Of a stretch of 6,045 bases of DNA, positions 1-5,123 are shown piece by piece. The position numbers were made by a program, and so were the translations under genes. Position 1 is the stretch's first letter. Each line of letters starts with the position of its first letter. The DNA comes from Clostridiaceae bacterium (GTDB lineage: Bacteria > Bacillota > Clostridia > Saccharofermentanales > DTU023), in the NCBI GenBank assembly GCA_012511185.1, contig JAAZGN010000176.1, positions 1 to 6,045 on the forward strand. The letters run 5' to 3'. Below the pieces are notes generated by a model. It made no database searches. It saw nothing but the letters and a program-made list of their open reading frames with translations, and was not told where the DNA came from.

Positions 1-796
1 CCGTATCCCCCAAGATGAGTGACAAACCGTCACGTACTTCAATCCGCCTGGCCGTCGTGTCGAGCGTCATATACAGGTGATCTCCCGTCGCCAGTTCGGC
101 GCCACTCAGTTTGTTCAGCAATGTTGATTTGCCCGCATTGGTATAACCGATGATAGCAGCGGTGATCATTTCATGGCGATTGCGCAATGATCTCGAGCGT
201 TCACGCCGGCCTTCCATCCTGCGAAGCTCGCCTCTCAACACAGCCATCCTCTTTCGGATGACACGTCTGTCCTGTTCAAGCTTGGTCTCACCCGGCCCGC
301 GTGTCCCGATGCCCCCGCCAAGACGCGAAAGCTCAACGCCCCGGCCAGTTAATTGGGTCAGGCGATAGCGGAGCCAGGCCAGCTCAACCTGGATTTTCCC
401 CTCGCCGGTCCGCGCCCTGTTAGCAAATATGGATAAAATCACATTGACCCGGTCACTAATCTTGATGCTGACCGCCTCTGCAATACCCCGCGTCTGGGCC
501 GGCGTCAGTTCACCATCAAAGATGAGGTATTCCGCTTCTTTCTCCTGCGCCAATTCGGCGATTTCCAACAGTTTGCCCGAGCCGACAAAAGTCGCGCCAT
601 CCGGCCGTTCAAGACGCTGAATCACACGGCCTTTGACTGTAAATCCGTTTGTTCCAGCCAAATCTTCCAGCTCGTCAAGCGAGCGGTCAACCGCGCCATG
701 TCTTCCCTGTCCCGTGTCCACGGCCACCAGCAGGGCAGCTGTGGCTTTTTCTTTCCCCCCAGGGGTCACATAAAGATTGTTGTCAGATCGCATCAT
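1..796 (-). CDS. hflX: GTPase HflX, N-terminal part (3' end beyond window)
   Basis: HflX is a cytoplasmic GTPase that binds the 50S subunit and, in the studied cases, splits stalled or heat-damaged ribosomes. 265 residues are visible; family members are usually about 400-430, so the rest of the G domain and the C-terminus lie left of the window. Seen: the N-terminal HflX domain (about residues 20-155, with VGSGKLLEI and FDGELTPAQ segments), the diagnostic glycine-rich linker GGGIGTRGPGETKLEQDRR at about 160-178, a charged helical linker, then the G1/P-loop GYTNAGKST at 217-225, a G2-like LDTTAR at about 245-250, and the start of G3 (LGDT) at the edge. The start is uncertain. Two adjacent ATGs (796-794 and 793-791) directly follow AAAAAGG, which is too close for a normal Shine-Dalgarno, and an in-frame TTG sits at 808-806. 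The gene is divergent from the XRE gene. The family call is very secure. Confidence 0.96.
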   Translation of the reverse strand, partial: MMRSDNNLYVTPGGKEKATAALLVAVDTGQGRHGAVDRSLDELEDLAGTNGFTVKGRVIQRLERPDGATFVGSGKLLEIAELAQEKEAEYLIFDGELTPAQTRGIAEAVSIKISDRVNVILSIFANRARTGEGKIQVELAWLRYRLTQLTGRGVELSRLGGGIGTRGPGETKLEQDRRVIRKRMAVLRGELRRMEGRRERSRSLRNRHEMITAAIIGYTNAGKSTLLNKLSGAELATGDHLYMTLDTTARRIEVRDGLSLILGDT

Positions 797-926
797 CCTT
801 TTTCTCAATACCGGTTTGTTCAGGTCAGTCTTTTTTTTCGAGGATTCCGAAGATTACCCCCATCACCTATGTTATCTTCTATAAAAGGAACGACACTGCA
901 ATAGACGTCTTTACGAGGTATGCATA
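797..926. promoter_or_regulatory. Divergent intergenic region between hflX and the XRE gene
   Basis: This 130-nt gap must hold the promoters of hflX (leftward) and the XRE gene (rightward), unless either is read from elsewhere. Seen: an A/T-rich centre with a T8 run at 831-838 (an A-tract upstream of hflX on its own strand), a TATAAA at 880-885 that could be a rightward -10 but lacks a recognisable -35, a leftward TTGCAG at 901-896 without a convincing -10 at standard spacing, and an 8-bp perfect palindrome AGACGTCT at 903-910 just before the XRE ribosome binding site. No hairpin precedes the T8 run, so I do not call a terminator. Exact promoters cannot be assigned. Confidence 0.45.
915..919 (+). 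promoter_or_regulatory. Ribosome binding site GAGGT of the XRE gene
   Basis: GAGGT lies 7 nt before the ATG at 927 and supports that start over the in-frame ATG at 1026, which has no Shine-Dalgarno-like sequence ahead of it. A possible CATAAT -10-like hexamer at 923-928 overlaps the 927 start codon. If it were used, translation would have to begin downstream, perhaps at 1026. I prefer 927. Confidence 0.55.
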
Positions 927-1451
927 ATGTACGCTGACCCCCATAGAAGAGCTTCTCCCTGCAATAAACACCCCGCACCGGATCCGGAACACCGGCTTCC
1001 CTTACCCCGTCGCCCAAGCCCTGACATGGATTGTGTCTCCGACAGCCTGTGGCTCGGCTACATGATCCGGCGGGAAAGGCAGCGCCACCGCGTTACCCAG
1101 CAGATCATCGCCGGTGAACTCGGATATGGCATGAGCTCCATTTCAACGATTGAAACCGGGGGGAGTTTTTCCAACATCCGGCGAACCCTGTGCGTGCTGC
1201 GCCTGCTTGGTATCGAGACAAGTCTGTGTCTCGCAGCTATCAGCGCCCATGAAACGATTCATCATTTTCTTGAGTCGTATAGTCAAAAGGGTCAAGAAGT
1301 GCCTGCAATGAATCATCTTTCAGTACCCCGGACGCTGCCTCCATATCCTCCAATCGTTGCGGATACAAGCTACGACAGGCCCGGTCAAGGGAGCGGATCA
1401 TGGCACGGCTTTCAATCAGATCGTGAAGCTGGGCTAAGAGGGGGATCATAG
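927..1451 (+). CDS. XRE/HipB-like helix-turn-helix protein with antisense-derived tail
   Basis: This is a probable small DNA-binding regulator of 174 residues. Residues about 43-98 fit an XRE/HTH_3 domain: helix 1 with YMIRRERQRH, helix 2 VTQQIIAGELG, recognition helix GMSSISTIETGG (the usual xxISxIExG pattern), then a helix ending VLRLLGIE, as in HipB/Y4mF-type antitoxin-like repressors. Residues 1-40 are proline/arginine-rich and look unstructured. The start at 927 is chosen for the GAGGT 7 nt upstream; Met34 (1026) is the alternative, giving 141 residues. Residues 105-174 are encoded antisense to the neighbouring minus-strand gene and show no domain character, being rich in P, G and S. No HipA-like or other toxin partner is next to it. 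The target is unknown; autoregulation through the divergent region shared with hflX is inference. The HTH call is good, but the true ends of the protein are uncertain. Confidence 0.72.
   Translation: MYADPHRRASPCNKHPAPDPEHRLPLPRRPSPDMDCVSDSLWLGYMIRRERQRHRVTQQIIAGELGYGMSSISTIETGGSFSNIRRTLCVLRLLGIETSLCLAAISAHETIHHFLESYSQKGQEVPAMNHLSVPRTLPPYPPIVADTSYDRPGQGSGSWHGFQSDREAGLRGGS
1214..1233 (-). other. Perfect 7-bp stem-loop just after the operon's last stop codon
   Basis: CGAGACA (1214-1220) and TGTCTCG (1227-1233) are exact reverse complements around a 6-nt loop. On the minus strand the stem begins 6 nt after the TGA at 1242-1240, so it would form the 3' end region of the operon mRNA. No T-run follows on either strand, so it is not a standard intrinsic terminator. 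It could be an RNA 3'-stability or processing element, or chance within the XRE coding sequence, where it encodes residues near IETSL. Confidence 0.35.
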
Positions 1452-1851
1452 AACGGTAGACATCGGCAATGATTTTCTCCTCTTTTTCCTGAGATTTCAT
1501 CCGGACCAGGCCGAACAGTTTGCGACCGAATCCGTCGTCATCACGGCAAATCGTGAGGTATTTGTCAGCAGAATCAAACAAGTGGGCTTCCATCAGGAAA
1601 CCACTATTTTCTCCTGCGTCTTTCAGGATTGCAACTAAATCCTTCTGGGCAAAAAAACGTTTCAACTCCTTAGCGGCACGTTTGCGTTCACCTTTGCCCA
1701 TTGATCCGGCCGCGAAAACGTGACAATACAGCCAGGGTTGCAGGAAGCGGTCGCCTTTTTCCTGTTTGCCTGGAAGTTTCATGAACCTGAACGCTTCCAT
1801 CCGCTCGGCGATTGTTATTTCTCTGGCGTCAGCCGCCCTTAGGTCTTCCAT
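1240..1851 (-). CDS. Uncharacterised 203-residue protein at the end of the polyamine operon
   Basis: I do not recognise a function. The product is 203 residues, soluble, predicted mostly helical, and without signal peptide or membrane segments. Seen: a basic stretch around 53-66 (KGERKRAAKELKR), a central conserved-looking block at about 86-120 (FLMEAHLFDSADKYLTICRDD, then FGRKLFGLVRMK), and a helix EKEEKIIADVYRSMIPLL at about 122-139. From memory the block resembles uncharacterised Firmicutes proteins of the DUF6553 kind (YIxxCxxDxxYxxxLFG, then Kia-di); I could not check this. Start: the frame opens at GTG 1860-1858, but that codon overlaps the GGAGGT Shine-Dalgarno, so ATG 1851-1849, 7 nt downstream of it, is the start. 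It follows the MATE gene by 56 nt on the same strand. Its last 212 nt overlap the XRE gene tail-to-tail. Its coding reality is well supported by ribosome binding site, length and composition. Confidence 0.85.
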   Translation of the reverse strand: MEDLRAADAREITIAERMEAFRFMKLPGKQEKGDRFLQPWLYCHVFAAGSMGKGERKRAAKELKRFFAQKDLVAILKDAGENSGFLMEAHLFDSADKYLTICRDDDGFGRKLFGLVRMKSQEKEEKIIADVYRSMIPLLAQLHDLIESRAMIRSLDRACRSLYPQRLEDMEAASGVLKDDSLQALLDPFDYTTQENDESFHGR

Positions 1852-1858
1852 TGGAATC

Positions 1859-1864
1859 ACCTCC
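1859..1864 (-). promoter_or_regulatory. Ribosome binding site GGAGGT that fixes the start of the 203-residue protein
   Basis: A consensus GGAGGT on the minus strand ends 7 nt before ATG 1851-1849. The in-frame GTG at 1860-1858 overlaps this site and so cannot be its start, which shortens the annotated protein from 206 to 203 residues. Confidence 0.8.
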
Positions 1865-1907
1865 GCTTGTCTTGTCAGTCAATATTGGTCGTGGCTTTCT
1901 TATGGTA

Positions 1908-3311
1908 TCAGATCGGGCCGGAAGGCGCTTCATCCTGGTAACCATCTTCGTCATCTTCTTCAGCCTCATCTCCCAAGCCAAGAAGTTTACGACCTTTCCA
2001 CTTAAAGTAAATGACGTAGGCTACAAGCAGGACAGTCCAGGAAACGGGGTAGGCCATCACAATCACATCAAAACTTTGCCAGACAGGGAGCACCACATAC
2101 ATCCACACCACTCTGACCCCTGCCATGCAAACCAGACTTGCCACCATGGGGAAAATGGCGTGGCCCATCCCGCGGAGTGTTGCTCCCATGACCTCTGTCA
2201 GGGCGAAAACCCAATAAAACGACAGGAGAATCAGCATGATATGTGTTGTGTATTCCATAACGAGTGGATCGGGGTTAAAAGCCGCCGCAATCTGCTTTCT
2301 AAGCAGAAGAAAAAGACCCGACAGGGAGGTTACAAGGACGAACATGAGCAGCAGACTGTGACCTAGCCCTTTCCTGATCCTGTCATGACGGCCCGCCCCC
2401 AGATTCGCGCCCATGAAGGTCATGACCGCCAGCGCCAGGCCGCTGATCAGGACAAAGACGAAGCTGTCGCTTCTTGATGCGGCAGAAAATCCCGCCACAG
2501 CATGTTTGCCGAAGCGATTGATGAAGCTTTGAACAAAGACATTGGAGAGGGCGACGATAAAGGCCTGAAGCCCTGCCGGTATCCCGACACGAAGCGACCG
2601 GAAAAGGACAGCGGAGTGAAAGGAGATGTCGCGCAGGAAAAGCCGAAAAGGTGTCATGCTGGTCGCCAGACTGAAGGTAACCATCAACGCCGTAATGGAT
2701 TGGGCGATGACAAAGGCCCAGGCCGCCCCGCTGACACCCCAGTTGAAAAGACCCACAAAGAGAAGATCGAGCCCGATATTCAAAAGGACACCAAGCGACA
2801 GGAAAATGAAAGGGTGGCGGGTATCGCCGACGCCACGCAAAACTCCCGCGCCCATGTTATAGAGGGTGACCGGCAGGGCTCCCAAAAAATAGATGCGGAG
2901 ATAAGTCGTGGAATAGGGCAAAATCTCAGGCGGTGTGTTCATGACCTGCAAAAGCGCGGGCGAAAGGAAGTAGCCGGCAGCGGTGAGAAGCAAGCCACTT
3001 GCCAGCGCAAGCGCGTATCCCGTATGAACCACCTTGTAAAGGCCGTCGTAGTCCTCCGAACTGTTGACCTGGACTGTGACAACGGCGATGCCCGTCGAAA
3101 GGCCTATGGCCAGCCCGATGACCATATTGATGATCGATGCCGTCGCCCCGACCCCGGCCATTGCATCGACACCACTGAAGTTACCGACGATTATGAGATC
3201 CGCTACGCTGTAAAGCTGCTGCATCAGGTTGATCAGGAGCAAGGGCAGGGCAAAGACAAGGATCTGCTTCCAGATCACCCCTTCAGTCAAGCTGATATTT
3301 CGCACCCTCAT
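1908..3311 (-). CDS. MATE-family multidrug/metabolite efflux transporter
   Basis: This is a 467-residue inner-membrane antiporter of the MATE superfamily, DinF/NorM-like, which exports cationic or amphipathic compounds using Na+ or H+ gradients. Seen: about 12 hydrophobic segments in two similar halves. The first opens with FALPLLLINLMQQLYSVADLIIVG (about 20-43); Asp38 sits where NorM-type pumps carry a conserved TM1 acid. The half-repeats are visible as VLRGVGDTRHPF (157-168) and TLRGMGHAIFPM (378-389), and MGANLGAGRHDRIRKG (300-315) is a typical MATE loop. Length fits the family (about 440-480). The final 20 residues are strongly acidic (EAEEDDEDGYQDE), which is not a family hallmark. Start ATG 3311-3309 has AAGGGA 7 nt upstream. 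It lies 24 nt after speB and 56 nt before the uncharacterised gene, so it is probably in the spe operon. The substrate cannot be read from sequence; a polyamine-linked role is inference only. Confidence 0.95.
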   Translation of the reverse strand: MRVRNISLTEGVIWKQILVFALPLLLINLMQQLYSVADLIIVGNFSGVDAMAGVGATASIINMVIGLAIGLSTGIAVVTVQVNSSEDYDGLYKVVHTGYALALASGLLLTAAGYFLSPALLQVMNTPPEILPYSTTYLRIYFLGALPVTLYNMGAGVLRGVGDTRHPFIFLSLGVLLNIGLDLLFVGLFNWGVSGAAWAFVIAQSITALMVTFSLATSMTPFRLFLRDISFHSAVLFRSLRVGIPAGLQAFIVALSNVFVQSFINRFGKHAVAGFSAASRSDSFVFVLISGLALAVMTFMGANLGAGRHDRIRKGLGHSLLLMFVLVTSLSGLFLLLRKQIAAAFNPDPLVMEYTTHIMLILLSFYWVFALTEVMGATLRGMGHAIFPMVASLVCMAGVRVVWMYVVLPVWQSFDVIVMAYPVSWTVLLVAYVIYFKWKGRKLLGLGDEAEEDDEDGYQDEAPSGPI

Positions 3312-3335
3312 GGAACCGTCCCTTAACGCGCGCCC

Positions 3336-4196
3336 CTATTTGGAGAGGAGCAAGAGCCATTCACGAAGCAACTTGCAGGCGACAGCGGTCGAAGCGCCCG
3401 AAGGGTCGAGCGGGGGAGCCAGTTCCATCATGTCGGTCCCGACCACATGAAGTTCCGATAAGACCGTCAGGGCTTTGGCCAGATCGGAATAGGATACTCC
3501 TCCCGGCTCCGGTGTGCCTGTCCCGGGCAAATACGATGGGTCCAGGACATCCAGGTCAATACTTACGTAGACAGGAACCCCCTTGGCAGTCTCAAGCAGA
3601 CATACCACCTCTTCGAGTGTATAGGGATGGAGCCGGCCATATTGCTTGGAGAATTCGAATTCCTCCCGCAAACCGGACCGTATCCCAAAGGAGTGAATCC
3701 TGCCCGTTCCAAGCAGTTCATAACAGCGGCGCATGACAGAGGCGTGCGACCAGCGGTCGCCCAGGTAGTCATCGCGCAGATCGGTGTGGGCATCCAGCTG
3801 AACCAGATGCAGATTCGGATAAAAGTCCAGGGCTGCCCGGACAGCCCCCAGGGTTAGGGAATGGTCGCCGCCGATCATGACGGGGATTTTTTCTTCCTCC
3901 ATGATGGTTCGGCACAGGGATTCGACACGGTCAAAGGCGAGTTGCGCGTTACCTGCCGGCAATTCCAAGTCTCCCAGATCACCTACCTTGGCATCTTCAA
4001 GATCCCGGTCCAGGACAGGACTGTAAGTTTCAAGGCCCCATGAATCACGACGCATGGCAGAAGGCGCGAACCGCGCGCCCGGCCGGAAAGAGGCGGAACC
4101 ATCATAGGGAGCTCCGAAAATCAGCAGCTGACTTTCCCCATAAGCCTGATCACAACCGCAAAAAGTCCGGCTTTCAAAAGTAATCCCGCTAATCAT
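3336..4196 (-). CDS. speB: Agmatinase
   Basis: Agmatinase, a cytoplasmic binuclear Mn enzyme of the arginase/ureohydrolase family, hydrolyses agmatine to putrescine and urea. At 286 residues it matches the family's usual 285-305. Metal-ligand motifs are all present: GGDHS (His112), DAHTDLR (Asp135, His137, Asp139) and SIDLDVLDP (Asp214, Asp216). Also seen are FGAPYDGSASFRPGARFAP near the N-terminus, WSHASVMRR with the expected His151, PGTGTPEPGG at 224-233 and the C-terminal GTDMMELAPPLDPSGAST (253-270). Start ATG 4196-4194 overlaps the speE stop by 8 nt, with GGGAGG 12 nt upstream, suggesting translational coupling. An in-frame ATG at 4223-4221 (295 residues, GGAG upstream) is a second possibility. 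The frame stays open for 109 further codons inside speE, but that extension shows no agmatinase similarity. Agmatinase is favoured over arginase or formimidoglutamase because of the speA/speE neighbours. Confidence 0.95.
   Translation of the reverse strand: MISGITFESRTFCGCDQAYGESQLLIFGAPYDGSASFRPGARFAPSAMRRDSWGLETYSPVLDRDLEDAKVGDLGDLELPAGNAQLAFDRVESLCRTIMEEEKIPVMIGGDHSLTLGAVRAALDFYPNLHLVQLDAHTDLRDDYLGDRWSHASVMRRCYELLGTGRIHSFGIRSGLREEFEFSKQYGRLHPYTLEEVVCLLETAKGVPVYVSIDLDVLDPSYLPGTGTPEPGGVSYSDLAKALTVLSELHVVGTDMMELAPPLDPSGASTAVACKLLREWLLLLSK
4189..4196 (-). other. speE/speB stop-start overlap (translational coupling)
   Basis: On the minus strand ATGATTAG contains the speB start (4196-4194) and the speE stop TAG (4191-4189). 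With the nearest good Shine-Dalgarno (GGGAGG, 4214-4209) 12 nt away inside speE, speB translation is probably coupled to termination of speE. Coupling is inferred from the arrangement. Confidence 0.7.
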
Positions 4197-5109
4197 CTCC
4201 GACCGCTTCCTCCCGACGGCCATGGCTCTCGATTCTCCGCCTGAAAACTTCATCCAGAACTTCACCCTCCTCCAGCAAACGCCTAACGTAAGTGGGGAGT
4301 GCAAATGCTCCCTTGTGAAGATCGGTATTGTAGTATCGTGTTTCAATCTCCAGCGACTCCCACCGGCGAGGATCCAGGTCCCTCTGGGGATGATAGCGGT
4401 TCGACATGAAGCCAAAGAGCCAATGGCCGGCCGGATAGGTCGGAATATGGGCCTGGTAGACGGCGGCGACGGGAAAGAGGGCCGATGTTTTTTTGTAAAT
4501 CGCGGCCGCCTCCTCGGCGTCATTCTTGAAGTAAGGCCCTTCGTGCTGGTTGACCAAAATGCCGTCCTCTTTCAGAGCATGGCGGCAGTTGCTGTAAAAC
4601 TCGCGGGTAAAAAGGCTTTCCCCCGGCCCGAAGGGGTCAGTCGAATCAACAATGATCAGATCGAATACCCCTTGGTAACGCCGGACATAGCGCAGGCCGT
4701 CCTCATGAACGATGGTCACGCGCGGGTCGTCGAAGGAAACGGAAACGGCCGGAAGGAATCGCCTGGAAACCTCGACGGCCATGGGGTCGATCTCGACCAG
4801 GGTTATCTCCTCCACACCGGGATATCTGCATAGCTCACGCAGCACACCGCCATCGCCGCCTCCAATGACCAGGATTTTCCGGATGGCAGGATGGACGGCC
4901 ATGGGAACATGGCTGATCATCTCGTGGTAGATGAATTCATCCTTTTCCGTCATCATGATAAAGCCATCCATGACCAATACGCGGCCGAACTCATAGCTGT
5001 CAAGAACCTGAATGTGTTGAAAGTCTGATTGTTGCGAGAACAGCTGCTGCCGGACACGAAAACTGATCTTCATATTTTCCGTGTTATATTCGCTGAACCA
5101 CAGTTCCAT
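4189..5109 (-). CDS. speE: Spermidine synthase (putrescine aminopropyltransferase)
   Basis: SpeE transfers the aminopropyl group of decarboxylated S-adenosylmethionine to putrescine, giving spermidine and methylthioadenosine, in the cytoplasm. 306 residues. Seen: the N-terminal beta domain with VLDSYEFGRVLVMDGFIMMTEKDEFIYHEM in register (about 35-64), then the Rossmann methyltransferase-like domain with GGGDGG (83-88), the acidic VEID (105-108), EDG (136-138), catalytic DSTDP (Asp155, Asp158) and GPGESLFTREFY (161-172). A typical C-terminal YYNTDLHKGAFALPTYVR spans 259-276. About 30 charged residues follow this, making the protein somewhat longer than the usual 275-290. Met52 replaces the Gln often found after LDG; to my recollection this is seen in some SpeE, such as that of Thermotoga. 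Start ATG 5109-5107 lies 8 nt after AGGAGG. It begins 12 nt after speA and overlaps speB by 8 nt. The exact amine acceptor (putrescine versus other diamines) is not provable here. Confidence 0.95.
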   Translation of the reverse strand: MELWFSEYNTENMKISFRVRQQLFSQQSDFQHIQVLDSYEFGRVLVMDGFIMMTEKDEFIYHEMISHVPMAVHPAIRKILVIGGGDGGVLRELCRYPGVEEITLVEIDPMAVEVSRRFLPAVSVSFDDPRVTIVHEDGLRYVRRYQGVFDLIIVDSTDPFGPGESLFTREFYSNCRHALKEDGILVNQHEGPYFKNDAEEAAAIYKKTSALFPVAAVYQAHIPTYPAGHWLFGFMSNRYHPQRDLDPRRWESLEIETRYYNTDLHKGAFALPTYVRRLLEEGEVLDEVFRRRIESHGRREEAVGDD

Positions 5110-5117
5110 GACAGTTT

Positions 5118-5123
5118 CCTCCT
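5118..5123 (-). promoter_or_regulatory. speE ribosome binding site overlapping the speA stop codon
   Basis: AGGAGG on the minus strand shares its first two bases with the TAG stop of speA (5124-5122) and ends 8 nt before the speE ATG. This fixes the speE start and indicates that the two genes are co-transcribed. Confidence 0.8.

Noticed and set aside
831..838. T8 run as an intrinsic terminator on the plus strand
   Set aside because: No GC-rich hairpin precedes it and no plus-strand gene ends there. On the hflX strand it is an A-tract upstream of the start.
820..1017. A 65-codon minus-strand open frame between hflX and the XRE gene
   Set aside because: It has no supporting Shine-Dalgarno or recognisable product and overlaps the XRE 5' end on the opposite strand. 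It fills the expected promoter region.
1877..1882. TTGACT (minus strand) as a -35 for a separate promoter of the 203-residue gene
   Set aside because: At 17-nt spacing the -10 would be TGATTC, lying between the ribosome binding site and the start codon, which cannot drive this gene.
1812..2366. A 184-codon plus-strand open frame opposite the MATE 3' end and the start of the unknown gene
   Set aside because: It is antisense to two well-supported genes, its product is histidine-rich without domain structure, and its codons mirror the MATE acidic tail.
2502..3326. A 274-codon plus-strand open frame opposite the MATE gene
   Set aside because: The translation is a highly charged, low-quality sequence (K, D, R, Q and G rich) antisense to a clear membrane protein, with no recognisable domain. 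Its length is a by-product of the hydrophobic codons opposite.
4197..4523. A 109-codon N-terminal extension of the speB reading frame, giving a 395-residue protein
   Set aside because: It lies wholly inside speE in another frame, is rich in P, R and S without domain similarity, and agmatinase length and motifs fit the start at 4196.
4222..4833. A 203-codon plus-strand open frame opposite speE
   Set aside because: It is antisense to conserved SpeE motifs and has no ribosome binding site or domain that would support it.
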